DNA of 64,000 bases from Saprospiraceae bacterium (GCA_019638455.1 JAHBTU010000003.1:682001-746000); one strand, 5' to 3'; counted from the stretch's first letter, positions 9,496 through 17,743 are shown. The notes: generated by a model from the sequence alone, not told the origin. Made by a program: numbers and translations.

Positions 9496-9561
9496 GACTC
9501 CAAGCCGTCTGAGCGCTTCGAGGCCGTTGCTTGGCGGATATCGGTCGGACGGCTTGGATTC
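9496..9561. repeat. Inverted repeat between nosF and nosY
   Basis: GACTCCAAGCCGTCTGA at 9496-9512 pairs with TCGGACGGCTTGGATTC at 9545-9561 with two mismatches. It would form a stem-loop in the mRNA between nosF and nosY, and could damp nosY expression or stabilise the upstream part. No T-run follows. Confidence 0.65.
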
Positions 9562-9589
9562 GCCAAGCCGATGAACGTTTCGGTCGTTT

Positions 9590-10306
9590 TCATGCTGCGG
9601 TATTTTGTTTCATTACTTGTGCCAGTGCGCGGTTGAGTTTGTCTTCGCCCGTGCGGGCTTTCAAATCTTCGATGGGCTGATAAAACTGGACCTTGCCCTC
9701 TATGATATACATCACATCGGTTGTCAGTTCCTCTAAATCGCTGAGAATGTGAGAGGTGACCAGCACCAGTTTGCCTTTCTTTTTTTCGGCCAATACTTTT
9801 TCTTTCAACAATTCGGAGGCCAACGGGTCGAGTCCGGCGGTCGGCTCGTCCAGAATCAGCACATCTGGGTCAAAGAGAAAAGCGAGGCAGGCGCTCACTT
9901 TTTGGCGGGTGCCGCCGGAGAGCGTGCGCATCGTTTTGTTCTCAAATTTTTCCACTTCATAGGCCCGCGTCAGGTCGTCGTCCACTCGACTGAACGTGCC
10001 GCGCCGGATTTCCCGCACCATATCGAACAATTGCCCGACGCGCATATTGTCGGGGTAGCGCCCGATTTGGGGCATATAGCCGATGTGCCGCCGGTAGTCC
10101 CAATGGCCGAGGACAGGTTCGCCGTTGAGCGTCACGTCGCCACTGTCAGGAATGACAAGGCCAAGCAAGCATTTGAGAAAAGTTGTTTTCCCGGAGCCGT
10201 TTGGCCCCACGAGCGAGATGGCTTGCCCCGCGTTCATGCGGACGCTGATGCCGTCGAGGGCTTTCATTTTGCCGAAGGACTTGGTGAGTCGGATGGATTC
10301 GAGCAT
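9590..10306 (-). CDS. nosF: NosF-type ABC transporter ATP-binding protein
   Basis: ATPase of the NosDFY maturation complex. The 238-residue protein has Walker A GPNGSGKTTFL, the Q-loop IGYMPQIGRYPD, the signature LSGGTRQKVS, Walker B VLILDEPTAGLDP and the switch His in VTSHI. The start is set at ATG 10306 (MLESIRLTKSFGK). The longer open frame to 10480 is only the translation of a 10-bp repeat array and should not be annotated. The start is thus preceded, on the mRNA, by an A/C-rich repeat leader with no Shine-Dalgarno sequence. Confidence 0.9.
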   Translation of the reverse strand: MLESIRLTKSFGKMKALDGISVRMNAGQAISLVGPNGSGKTTFLKCLLGLVIPDSGDVTLNGEPVLGHWDYRRHIGYMPQIGRYPDNMRVGQLFDMVREIRRGTFSRVDDDLTRAYEVEKFENKTMRTLSGGTRQKVSACLAFLFDPDVLILDEPTAGLDPLASELLKEKVLAEKKKGKLVLVTSHILSDLEELTTDVMYIIEGKVQFYQPIEDLKARTGEDKLNRALAQVMKQNTAA

Positions 10307-10310
10307 TTTG

Positions 10311-10468
10311 TTAAAGTTGATGAGGGTTGATAAAAGTTGATGAGGGTTGATAAGGGTTGATGAGGGTTGATGAGGGCTGATAAGGGTTGATAAGGGTTGA
10401 TAAGGGTTGATGAAGGTTGATGAAGGTTGATGAAGGTTGATAAGGGTTGATAAAAGTTGATAAAAGTT
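10311..10468. repeat. Array 1 left arm: about 15 units of 10 bp (G/T-rich)
   Basis: Tandem array of ttgatgaggg with variants ttgataaggg, ttgataaaag and ttgatgaagg, in strict 10-base register for about 158 bases. It begins right at the nosF start and ends at MITE copy B. It is the inverted complement of the array at 10661-10773. Confidence 0.95.
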
Positions 10469-10648
10469 TATAGTCAACACAAATCAGCCCCGTCCGCTTC
10501 ACTTGGCCGGGCAGGCCCCTAAGCACAGGGTCTGACAAGGTGGTTTTGAACGAACGGTGCTCGCAATCCTTTGGAAATCATGCAAATCAATCAAGGAAAT
10601 CCCTGCCTTGCCGAAGGGCAGGTTCAAATCTTCTTTAATCTGGGTATA
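10469..10648 (-). mobile_element. 180-bp TA-flanked MITE-like element, copy B
   Basis: Same orientation as copy A; begins TATAGTCAAC and ends TGGGTATA. It occupies the loop between the two complementary arrays of locus 1. Confidence 0.8.
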
Positions 10649-10660
10649 TCAGCGTAATTT

Positions 10661-10773
10661 TTTCATCAACCCTCATCAACCTTCATCAACCCTCATCAAC
10701 CTTCATCAACCCTCATCAACCCTCATCAACCTTCATCAACCCTTATCAACCTTCATCAACCCTCATCAATCCT
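10661..10773. repeat. Array 1 right arm: 11 units of 10 bp (A/C-rich)
   Basis: Eleven in-register copies of catcaaccct/catcaacctt. They are complementary to the left arm, so the two can form a stem of about 110 bp with MITE copy B in the loop. The array ends two bases before the fasciclin gene stop. Confidence 0.95.
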
Positions 10774-10775
10774 GT

Positions 10776-11339
10776 TTATTTTTGTAAAAGCACCTCGTCA
10801 ATCACATGGACGATGCCATTAGAGGCTGGCACGGAGGCCACGATGTTGGCGCCATTGACGGTGATTTTGCCATCTTTCACGCCGATGGTGACTTTGCCGT
10901 CGTTGGCCATCGGAATCACTTGCCCGTCGTAGAGCATTTCTGTTTTGTAGACCGCGACCGCGACGTGGTATTGCAGCACATCTGCCAGGGCATCTTTTTT
11001 ATCCGGCTTCAACAAGCCTTCCACGGTGCCGGGGGGCAGCTTGTCAAAAGCTGCGTTGGTCGGTGCGAATACGGTGAAAGGCCCTGCGTTGGAGAGCACA
11101 TCCACAAGTTCGGCGGCTTTCACGGCGGCCACCAGCGTGGTGTGGTCGGGGCTGCCGACGGCGACTTTCACTACGTCTTTTTGCGACACATCATCCTGCA
11201 CGGCGGATTGACCGCCTCCAGCAGGCACAGCAGCATCGGTAGGGGTGGCTTTTTGGTCGGAAGAGGTGCTGGTGCAGTTGGTGAACCCAATCACCAATAT
11301 TGCGCTGAACAGAGCGGAAACCAAGATATTGATTTTCAT
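10776..11339 (-). CDS. Fasciclin-domain lipoprotein of the nos operon
   Basis: The 187-residue protein has a hydrophobic leader ending in GFTNC (Cys22 as likely lipidation site, though Asn at -1 is unusual), a 30-residue low-complexity linker, and one fasciclin domain with the H1 motif GPFTVFAPTNAAFDKLP and the H2-like end NGIVHVIDEVLLQK. Fasciclin domains mediate adhesion or bind small ligands; the role here is unknown. Single fasciclin proteins are seen near some Bacteroidota nos clusters, so a periplasmic accessory role in N2O reduction is possible. It is co-directional with nosF, separated from it by the array locus. Confidence 0.87.
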   Translation of the reverse strand: MKINILVSALFSAILVIGFTNCTSTSSDQKATPTDAAVPAGGGQSAVQDDVSQKDVVKVAVGSPDHTTLVAAVKAAELVDVLSNAGPFTVFAPTNAAFDKLPPGTVEGLLKPDKKDALADVLQYHVAVAVYKTEMLYDGQVIPMANDGKVTIGVKDGKITVNGANIVASVPASNGIVHVIDEVLLQK

Positions 11340-11383
11340 ACGACTGCGTTTTTATTTTGAAAAAATGAAAATAGGGAGGAGTG

Positions 11384-11731
11384 TTATTCAGATTGCTGCA
11401 TAGCCGACAAAAGGAACAAGGCTCCTGCGGCAAACAGCGGTGCCGAAATCAGCAGGAAGTTGTAGATATTTTGCGCCGTGCCGAAGTGAAAGGTGAACAC
11501 GATGCCTAAAAACAGAAAGAGTATGCCTCCGAACAACCGATGTCTCCATGCGACTGCCAAACCGCCGATGGTGACTCCTGCTGGCAACAGATGCACGACA
11601 AAATCGCCGAATTGGTCAGCCAATGATTTGTCCATCCTGAACGCATCGAGGGCAAACAAAGCGAGCAGCCCGGCAAAGGCTATGGCGATGATTCGGGGCG
11701 ACCAGAGCAGGTATTTTTCGCGCGTCGTCAT
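11384..11731 (-). CDS. Small membrane protein of the nos operon
   Basis: The 115-residue protein has four hydrophobic segments (IIAIAFAGLLALFALDAF, HLLPAGVTIGGLAVAWR, LFGGILFLFLGIVFTFHF and FLLISAPLFAAGALFLL). It resembles short uncharacterised membrane proteins rather than any named Nos factor. It is embedded in the operon between cupin and fasciclin genes. No metal-binding cluster is visible apart from a few His residues at membrane edges. Confidence 0.7.
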   Translation of the reverse strand: MTTREKYLLWSPRIIAIAFAGLLALFALDAFRMDKSLADQFGDFVVHLLPAGVTIGGLAVAWRHRLFGGILFLFLGIVFTFHFGTAQNIYNFLLISAPLFAAGALFLLSAMQQSE

Positions 11732-11766
11732 GGTTCAAGTTTTTGAAAATGAGTGAATCGCCGTCC

Positions 11767-12093
11767 TCATTTCAGTAACATCAATTTTGTTTTTTTCGAC
11801 ACCCTCACTCCGTGCATGACCTCTTTTGGCATCAAAACAATATCGCCTTTTTTCAGCGTGCGCGGGATGCCGCCGATGGTCACCGTCGCCTCGCCTTCGA
11901 GGCATTGCAGGTAGGCATTGCGCGGGGTTTTATGTTCCGGGATTTCTTGCCCTTCCAACAAGGCGAACAGGGTGAGGCTGAACCCTTCTTCCCGGAATAG
12001 CACCTTGCTATTGAATTTTTCGGGTCTGAAATCCAGTTGGTCGGTTAGTTGGATTGCGATTCCTGTTTCAGGTTGTGCGTGTGTATTTTCCAT
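11767..12093 (-). CDS. Cupin-domain protein of the nos operon
   Basis: The 108-residue single cupin barrel contains LLEGQEIPEHKTPRNAYLQCLEG, matching cupin motif 1 loosely (one His and a Glu), and GDIVLMPKEVMHGVRV, matching motif 2 with PxxxxHG. There is no signal peptide, so it is cytoplasmic. It may bind a metal or sense a small molecule. Only four bases separate its start from the nosD stop, so they are translated from one message. Confidence 0.83.
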   Translation of the reverse strand: MENTHAQPETGIAIQLTDQLDFRPEKFNSKVLFREEGFSLTLFALLEGQEIPEHKTPRNAYLQCLEGEATVTIGGIPRTLKKGDIVLMPKEVMHGVRVSKKTKLMLLK

Positions 12094-12097
12094 GATT

Positions 12098-13330
12098 TCA
12101 AATTGAGAGTGGCCGCATGGCAGGTTCTTTATCCATCAGTTGTTCGGGTGTCAGCGACGGGATGATTTTTTCTGCCCTGTCGAGCAGATACACCATAAAA
12201 CTTCGCAATAGCATGAGGCCGAAGGGCATTCTTTCCACCACGACGGCATAGAGGCTCACCGGTCGGAACGGCACATCGCCCACCCCGTCGCGGTTGAGGT
12301 CGTAGCCTTCGTACTTGTCCCAATAATTGCCTTCGAAGGTGTTGAGCACCGTGTGTCCGTTGGTCGCTACGTCGAAAGAGTTGCCAAAAAAGTTGTTTTG
12401 ACGCACGATGTTGGCATCGCAGCTGGCTTGCACTCTGAGTGCCCATCCGTTCTCGCGGAAGTGGTTTTGCTCCATTGTGATGCGGCTTGCGCCTTCCATG
12501 TACACTGCCGCTGAGTTGCGCTCGAAGGTGTTTTTTCGAATATGGCTGTCCGAGATATCTTTGAGCAAAAGGCCATAGGCCGAGCTCCCCCAATTTTCGG
12601 CAAATTGGTTTTCGAGCATCTGCACCTGCCGCGAATACATGACTGCCACTCCTGCGCCGTTGTTCCGAAAGATGTTGCGGAGGTAACGGTCGTTGTGCGA
12701 GAACATGAAGTGCAAGCCATAGCGGAGGTTGGCCTCGCTGGTGTTGTCTCGAATCTCGGAATCGGACACAAATTCGAAATAGATGCCGTCGCGGTGGCCA
12801 CTGATGTGGTTTGCCTCGATGAGGGCATTCGAGCCTTTCCACAGGTGGATGCCATTTCCGCTGTTTTGCTCTTCTTTCAAAATGCCGCGAATATCGTTGC
12901 GGCTCACACGCCCATCTTTGGTGTCGGATAGGTAAATGGCAAAGTTGCAGTCGCGCAAGCGGTTGTTTTCAATCAGCACGTTGCTGGCGGACAATACTTT
13001 GATGCCTGCCAAATCAATCGTGCTCAGTTGGCCGGTATTGCGGATTTCAAAGCCCCGAACCGTCACGTTTGAAGCGGTGACGGTGAGCACCTCATAACGA
13101 TGCTGACCATCCAGCACGGGGTAGTCGAGTCCTACAAGGGTCAGCGGTTTGTCAATGGTCAAGTTGCCTTCGGTGTAGATGCCGGGGTGCACGACAATCG
13201 TGTCGCCAGTCGCGGCTTTTTCCAAAGCCACACGGATAGTCGGATAGGGTAGGTCGGCGCCGACATGGAGCTGGGCGGCTGGGAGGTTGGCGGTAAAAAA
13301 CAGCGGTATGACGAAAGTGGTAAATTTCAT
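12098..13330 (-). CDS. nosD: NosD, periplasmic copper-insertion protein
   Basis: Right-handed β-helix protein of 410 residues needed to mature the NosZ copper site together with NosF and NosY. It has a Sec signal peptide (MKFTTFVIPLFFTANLPAAQ), then PTIRVALEKAATGDTIVVHPG as in carbohydrate-binding β-helix (CASH) domains, and many parallel β-helix turns with NN/N ladders such as NVLIENNRLRDCNF and HISGHRDGIYFEFVSDSEIR. The segment GLHFMFSHNDRYLRNIF is typical of NosD. Position inside the nos operon supports the call. Confidence 0.92.
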   Translation of the reverse strand: MKFTTFVIPLFFTANLPAAQLHVGADLPYPTIRVALEKAATGDTIVVHPGIYTEGNLTIDKPLTLVGLDYPVLDGQHRYEVLTVTASNVTVRGFEIRNTGQLSTIDLAGIKVLSASNVLIENNRLRDCNFAIYLSDTKDGRVSRNDIRGILKEEQNSGNGIHLWKGSNALIEANHISGHRDGIYFEFVSDSEIRDNTSEANLRYGLHFMFSHNDRYLRNIFRNNGAGVAVMYSRQVQMLENQFAENWGSSAYGLLLKDISDSHIRKNTFERNSAAVYMEGASRITMEQNHFRENGWALRVQASCDANIVRQNNFFGNSFDVATNGHTVLNTFEGNYWDKYEGYDLNRDGVGDVPFRPVSLYAVVVERMPFGLMLLRSFMVYLLDRAEKIIPSLTPEQLMDKEPAMRPLSI

Positions 13331-13392
13331 TTTTAGCGTTTTTCTCCCACCGACTTATTTGTGGGAAATAGAAAAATCATAACTACTCGAGC

Positions 13393-13430
13393 GGGGCAGC
13401 ACCCCGAAGCACATTCCGGGGCGCTGCCCC
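13393..13430. terminator. Strong GC hairpin 5' of nosD
   Basis: GGGGCAGCACCCCG at 13393-13406 pairs with CGGGGCGCTGCCCC at 13417-13430 around a 10-base loop. It lies between the haem-binding gene and nosD. There is no T-run, so it is more likely a processing or stability hairpin within the operon than a full terminator. Confidence 0.7.
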
Positions 13431-13451
13431 TGTCTAAGCTTTTATGAAAAA

Positions 13452-13949
13452 TCAGTCTATTGCCTTTCCCTTGCCTTCTTCGCCTCTATCCCCGGCACGT
13501 TCGCCGCTGCCATTTGCCTTGAACCACTGAATCAGCACGTTGCGTTGGGTGCTTGAAAGATTGGCTTTGGGGTGAAGCCCTGCCCAAGTATAACTCGGCA
13601 AGGGCATTTCGCCTTCTTGCACTGTTTCAGGAACTTCTTCCATTATTTCGGCGAGGTCCTCACCCCCGAGTTTGCCAAACTCGGAGAAATTCAGATGCTC
13701 GCGCCCTTCCGCGATGTGGTTTGCAAGCCACCACGAAACGGGGGCTATTTTGCTGTACCAAGGGTACTTGGTCTCGAAAGAGTGGCAATCGTAGCACGCA
13801 TCCTTCATAATCGCAAGCACTTCGGTCGGTGGGTTGGCGACATTCTGAAAGTCAACGCTCGAATCAATGACCGGATTCTTTTGGTCAGGTCTGATGAGTT
13901 GGATGAGCACGAAAAGCCCTGCCAATGCCCACGCGATTTTTTTGAACAT
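13452..13949 (-). CDS. Haem-binding domain protein (c-type, one CxxCH)
   Basis: From ATG near 13949 (MFKKIAWALAGLFVLIQLIR) this is a 165-residue protein with one N-terminal membrane anchor and a haem attachment site CYDCH at residues 52-56, followed by TKYPWYSKIAPVSWW, which matches the haem-binding domain family common in Bacteroidota. It likely faces the periplasm and passes electrons toward NosZ. The C-terminal 20 residues are charged and low in complexity. The longer upstream frame begins at a TTG and is discarded. Confidence 0.85.
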   Translation of the reverse strand: MFKKIAWALAGLFVLIQLIRPDQKNPVIDSSVDFQNVANPPTEVLAIMKDACYDCHSFETKYPWYSKIAPVSWWLANHIAEGREHLNFSEFGKLGGEDLAEIMEEVPETVQEGEMPLPSYTWAGLHPKANLSSTQRNVLIQWFKANGSGERAGDRGEEGKGKAID

Positions 13950-14054
13950 TTTGAGTGAGTTTTTTTGAAATGAATGCTTCAAAATAACGGGAACATCCAT
14001 TCGCAGGCAATGACCTTTGTCACACCAACCAGTGATGCTTTGATGCGGACACAA

Positions 14055-15089
14055 TCAAAAACTTCCCTGCACCTCTGCCCAAGTCATATCCTTCCCGCCG
14101 CCGGCTTCCACCTTCACTGCCTCCAAATCTTTTTTGTCCGAAAAGCTCGCGATGTCGGCACGCATCGGGCTTTTGAGCGCATCGTTTTGAAGAAAAAACG
14201 CTTGATGAACATCCACAAAAGCCCCCGTTTTTTTGAAATCAACGGCGACCACTTGGGCGATGTTGGCTTCTGGCACGGTGCCTTCTTTCAGAAAATTGAC
14301 CAAGCAGTTGAGGTCGTCGAATTTGTACACTTTGCCCTTCTTTGTCACGACTTCGGCGCCAAACCGCTTGTCAGTCAATGTCATTTTGCAATGGAAACAC
14401 TCGTCCTTCCCATAGCGTATCGGCTCTGGGCCAACGGCGCAAGTGGTGAATGACAGAAGGGCGAATAGGCCAAGGATGGCGGCTGTGGTGCTTGCTGTGG
14501 CGTGTTGCATCCGTATCTTTTTTTTATGTTTGAAAAACTCCCATCCCCAAAGCGCGGTCGCCAATAAGCAAACCGCGATGATGACCCATGCCCCTATGTC
14601 GGGGCCAGAATAAGAGGTGAAATTGAGCAAGTTTTTATAGCCAATCAACGGCGGCTGATACGACATGTCCGGCACCTTTATGGCCGCATTGGGGTCGAGA
14701 TTGTGGCCGTAGTCATAGCCCCAACGCCAGAACGACCACAATGCCGCCGCTCCATAGGCATATGACAGAATCACGAAAAACAGCAAGATGCGCGAATTGC
14801 CCAACGCCGCCACCGTCAGCCCCACCGCGATTAGGAAGCCAATCAGGGGGCCTATGTATCTGAACTCGGGGAACATTTCCACGCTGATGTGCTTCATGCC
14901 GATATAATGGTTCAAACCATTGATGATATCCACCTGCCCTGTCAGATTGTCTGTCCATATCTTCATGGTCAGCCCTTCGGGATATTGTGGTGCCCAAAGC
15001 AATATCTGCCAAAGCGGCACGAAGTAGGCGACGATGAGCGATAGGCTCGCCACACCCATTGCGATACGGGTTGTTTTGCTAAGAGTCAT
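14055..15089 (-). CDS. nosL: Membrane protein fused to NosL copper chaperone
   Basis: The 344-residue frame joins two units. Residues 1-190 are a membrane domain with five or six segments (SLIVAYFVPLWQILLW and others) that I do not recognise by name. Residues 194-344 are NosL, the copper(I) lipoprotein that delivers copper to NosZ, with the Cys/Met site CFHCKM (C231, C234, M236). An internal Met at 194 (ATG 14510) begins a fresh lipoprotein signal (AAILGLFALLSFTTC), just after a Lys-Lys-Lys stretch encoded in a homopolymer A/T run at about 14517-14525. So this may be a true fusion, two overlapping genes joined by a frameshift, or a slippage site. Confidence 0.82.
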   Translation of the reverse strand: MTLSKTTRIAMGVASLSLIVAYFVPLWQILLWAPQYPEGLTMKIWTDNLTGQVDIINGLNHYIGMKHISVEMFPEFRYIGPLIGFLIAVGLTVAALGNSRILLFFVILSYAYGAAALWSFWRWGYDYGHNLDPNAAIKVPDMSYQPPLIGYKNLLNFTSYSGPDIGAWVIIAVCLLATALWGWEFFKHKKKIRMQHATASTTAAILGLFALLSFTTCAVGPEPIRYGKDECFHCKMTLTDKRFGAEVVTKKGKVYKFDDLNCLVNFLKEGTVPEANIAQVVAVDFKKTGAFVDVHQAFFLQNDALKSPMRADIASFSDKKDLEAVKVEAGGGKDMTWAEVQGSF

Positions 15090-15098
15090 GAGTTGTGG

Positions 15099-15163
15099 AT
15101 TTGTGGATTTGGGGAATTGTTTATTTGGCGCTTACAAATCCCCAAATAAACAAATCCCCAAAA
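15099..15163. repeat. Small complementary array pair between nosZ and nosL fusion
   Basis: Left arm 15099-15128 (atttgtggatttggggaatt...) is the imperfect inverse of right arm 15135-15163 (caaatccccaaataaacaaa...), with a six-base loop. The right arm is five bases beyond the nosZ stop; the left arm ends ten bases before the start of the next gene, giving that gene an A/C-rich leader. Confidence 0.75.
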
Positions 15164-15168
15164 AGTAA

Positions 15169-17169
15169 TTACTTCGCTTCGCCTGTTGGCTCGGCTTTGT
15201 TGCCGGTGCTGTAAGTGAGCGGCACATTGGAGCCACGCGGCGACACGCGCACATAGCCTTGCATTTCTTGGTGAAGAGCAGAGCAGAAGTCGGTGCAATA
15301 GATGGGGAACACGCCCGTGCGGTCGGGCACCCATTTGAGTGTGCAGGTTTCGCCGGGCATGATGAGGATTTCGGCGTTGTTGGCCCCTTTCACCGCGAAA
15401 CCGTGCGGCACGTCCCAGTCCTGTTCGAGGTTGGTGACGTGGAAATAGACCTCGTCGCCCATTTTCACGCCTTCGATGTTATCGGGCGTAAAGTGCGAAC
15501 GGATGGAGGTCATCAGCACGTGCACTTTGTTGCCTTCGCGGAATACCCTCGCCTCTTTTTCGCCTTTCGCCACATAGGGGTGATTGTTCTCCTCGATTTT
15601 GAAGATTTTGACCGATTTGGGTGCCACCAAGCTGGCTGGTATTGCTTCTGCGTAGTGCGGCTCGCCAGTGGTCGGGAAGTCGAGCAGAAGTTTCATTTTA
15701 TCGCCCGAAATATCGTACAGTTGGGCAGATTGCGTCAGCTCGGGACCAGTGGGCAAGTAGCGGTCTTTGGTGATTTTGTTGTAAGCAATCACATACTTGC
15801 CGTGTGGCTTGCGAGTGGGGCCGCCCGGCACGCTGAGGTGGCCGATGGAATAATAAGTCGGCACGCGGTCAACGACTTCGAGTTTTTCGATGTCCCATTT
15901 CACGATTTCGGAAGAGACGAAGAATGAGGTGTAAGCAAAGCCTTTGCCGTCGAACTCCGTGTGCAACGGGCCGAGTCCCGGTTTTTTCACTTCGCCGTGC
16001 AGCACCGCATCGTACTTCAACACGGGGATTCCCTCAAATTCGCCTTCAAAGTTTTTGTCCGCAATGGCCTTTTGCATTTTGCTAAACGAAAAAACGGGAA
16101 TCACGGCGGCCAATTTGCCAGAGGCGCAAATGAATTCCCCGGATGGGTCCACGTCGCAGCCGTGTGGCGATTTCGGGCAGGGGATGAAGTACACGATGTC
16201 TTTGAGTTCATTCGGGTCAAGCACGACTACTTCGTCTTTGATGGTGGACGTGCCTGTGTGTGTCTTTTCGTCAAAGACGTTGTGCGCGTAGCGGACTTTT
16301 GACTTTTTGCCTTTTCCGGCCTTCACATATTCTTCGCATTTTTTCCAGTTGACGGCCATCACGAAATCCTTGTCTTTTTGCGAGGCATTCACCTCAAGCA
16401 AGGTGCTGGCCAGCTCGGTGTTGTAGCAAGAGAAGAAGAACCAATCGTGTGAAGGGCCGCGACCGCAGCGGGCCAAGTCGAAATTGACACCCGGAAGCAA
16501 TACTTGGAAGGCGACATTCATGTGTCCAGTCTCTTTGTCAATGCCAACAAAGGAGACGGTGCCTTTGAAATTCTGCTTGTAGGTGCTGATGGACACGTCG
16601 GGGTTCGATTCCTTGTCGTCGAGTGGGTAAGAAAAACGAGTGCCTGCCACGGCGTATTCTGAGTTTTCCGTCAGGAAAGGGGAGGAGTGGTTGCCGGAGC
16701 TGTTCGGAATTTCGATGATTTCTTCGGTGCGAAAGGTGGCAAGGCTGATGCGGGCGATGCGCGGCGTGTTGTTGCCGTTCACGAAAGCCCAGCGGCCATC
16801 GTGTTCGCCATTGGTGGTGGAGAGGGCGATGTGGTGGGTATCGTCCCAGGGCACAAAGCCATGCGAGGTGTTGAGCATGGGTTTGGTCTCCTCGCTGAAT
16901 CCCCATCCACTTTCGGGGTTGAGCGAGAAAACCGGGATGATGCGGAACAAGCGCCCAGAAGGGATGCCATAGACACTTACCTGACCATTGAAGCCGCCAG
17001 AAACGATGTTGTAGAACTCATCGTGCTTTCCCGGTGCCACATAGACCTTGGAGGCGGCGTCGCCCTCTACGGCGGATGTGGGATTTTGAGGTTTGCAGCC
17101 GGGCGACGACAATAGAACGGGTAGCGTCAGGGCGGCTATTATGAAGAGAACAAGATGTCGGTGTTTCAT
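15169..17169 (-). CDS. nosZ: Nitrous-oxide reductase, clade II type
   Basis: Reduces N2O to N2 in the periplasm. From ATG 17169 the protein has 666 residues. The leader (MKHRHLVLFIIAALTLPVLL, then SSPGC) is a Sec or lipoprotein signal with no twin-arginine motif, the hallmark of clade II NosZ. The N-terminal part is a β-propeller carrying CuZ His residues (for example PWDDTHHIA, GRGPSHDWFF and KSPHGCDVDPSGEF). The C-terminal cupredoxin domain holds the CuA motif CTDFCSALHQEM at 625-636 (C625, C629, H633, M636) and the earlier DVPHGF. The ATG is 24 bases beyond a repeat hairpin. The next gene upstream is a c-type cytochrome. Confidence 0.97.
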   Translation of the reverse strand: MKHRHLVLFIIAALTLPVLLSSPGCKPQNPTSAVEGDAASKVYVAPGKHDEFYNIVSGGFNGQVSVYGIPSGRLFRIIPVFSLNPESGWGFSEETKPMLNTSHGFVPWDDTHHIALSTTNGEHDGRWAFVNGNNTPRIARISLATFRTEEIIEIPNSSGNHSSPFLTENSEYAVAGTRFSYPLDDKESNPDVSISTYKQNFKGTVSFVGIDKETGHMNVAFQVLLPGVNFDLARCGRGPSHDWFFFSCYNTELASTLLEVNASQKDKDFVMAVNWKKCEEYVKAGKGKKSKVRYAHNVFDEKTHTGTSTIKDEVVVLDPNELKDIVYFIPCPKSPHGCDVDPSGEFICASGKLAAVIPVFSFSKMQKAIADKNFEGEFEGIPVLKYDAVLHGEVKKPGLGPLHTEFDGKGFAYTSFFVSSEIVKWDIEKLEVVDRVPTYYSIGHLSVPGGPTRKPHGKYVIAYNKITKDRYLPTGPELTQSAQLYDISGDKMKLLLDFPTTGEPHYAEAIPASLVAPKSVKIFKIEENNHPYVAKGEKEARVFREGNKVHVLMTSIRSHFTPDNIEGVKMGDEVYFHVTNLEQDWDVPHGFAVKGANNAEILIMPGETCTLKWVPDRTGVFPIYCTDFCSALHQEMQGYVRVSPRGSNVPLTYSTGNKAEPTGEAK

Positions 17170-17193
17170 AAAAAATGATGTTTGAATAGTTAT

Positions 17194-17274
17194 GGTGGTG
17201 GAGGGTAGGAGGTGGTGGGTAGGAGGTGGTGGCTTGGGAACACTCTCCACTTTCTACCCTCCACCCTCTCTCCC
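17194..17274. repeat. Complementary G/T and A/C arrays ahead of nosZ
   Basis: Left arm 17194-17232 is made of ggtggtggagggtagg units; right arm 17243-17274 reads ctccactttctaccctccac. They can form a stem of about 30 bp. The pair fills nearly all of the 106 bases between the cytochrome stop and the nosZ start. Confidence 0.8.
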
Positions 17275-17275
17275 T

Positions 17276-17743
17276 TTATTTTTCTCCGTCGTTGAAGCGC
17301 ATGAATTCGAGGATTTTGCGCGCGTCTTCTTCAGACACGTTTTGGTTGGGCATCCGAACGAGACACTCCTCAAGCATTTTCTGCGCCTCGGCATCTGTTT
17401 CGAGCATCATGTCCACGTTGGTAATCATGTTCATTATCCAAACGGGTTGGCGTTTTTTCGTGACACCCGCCCAGCCGGGGCCTACGACACGCTCGTCGGT
17501 GAGCTTGTGGCAGGCGAGACACTTGGTCTCGTAAATGCTTTTGCCTGTTGATACCCATTCTGCTTTAAGCGGGTTGGTGAGTTCCACGGATTTGATTTCG
17601 GTGCCGTGTACTTCGGGTTGCGGAATGGCGAGCTCCGAAGCGGTCGGTGATTTTTTTGCTTTTTCCTCAGCCTCTTTTTTAGAGGTGCAGGCAAAAAACG
17701 CAAGGAGCAAAAACGCGGTGAAGAGAGTTGCTTTGCCAGACAT
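17276..17743 (-). CDS. c-type cytochrome lipoprotein, first gene of the nos operon
   Basis: The 155-residue protein from ATG 17743 has a hydrophobic leader ending LLLAFFAC (Cys19 as probable lipid anchor), a Lys/Glu-rich linker and one cytochrome c domain: CLACHK with C75, C78, H79, and a C-terminal Met in EECLVRMPNQNVSEEDARKIL as likely axial ligand. It is the probable electron donor to NosZ. The longer upstream reading overlaps the promoter region and is rejected. A Bacteroidota promoter and palindromic operator lie 40-70 bases upstream. Confidence 0.9.
   Translation of the reverse strand: MSGKATLFTAFLLLAFFACTSKKEAEEKAKKSPTASELAIPQPEVHGTEIKSVELTNPLKAEWVSTGKSIYETKCLACHKLTDERVVGPGWAGVTKKRQPVWIMNMITNVDMMLETDAEAQKMLEECLVRMPNQNVSEEDARKILEFMRFNDGEK

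Noticed and set aside
9474..9593. 40-residue extension of NosY overlapping nosF
   Set aside because: Encoded by an inverted repeat; no protein-like character and the family starts at the later Met.
10307..10480. N-terminal extension of NosF rich in STLINPHQPS
   Set aside because: It is the translation of the 10-bp array; the ABC domain begins at 10306.
10311..10773. CRISPR array
   Set aside because: Units are 10 bp with no spacers, the two arms are in opposite orientation, and no cas genes are nearby.
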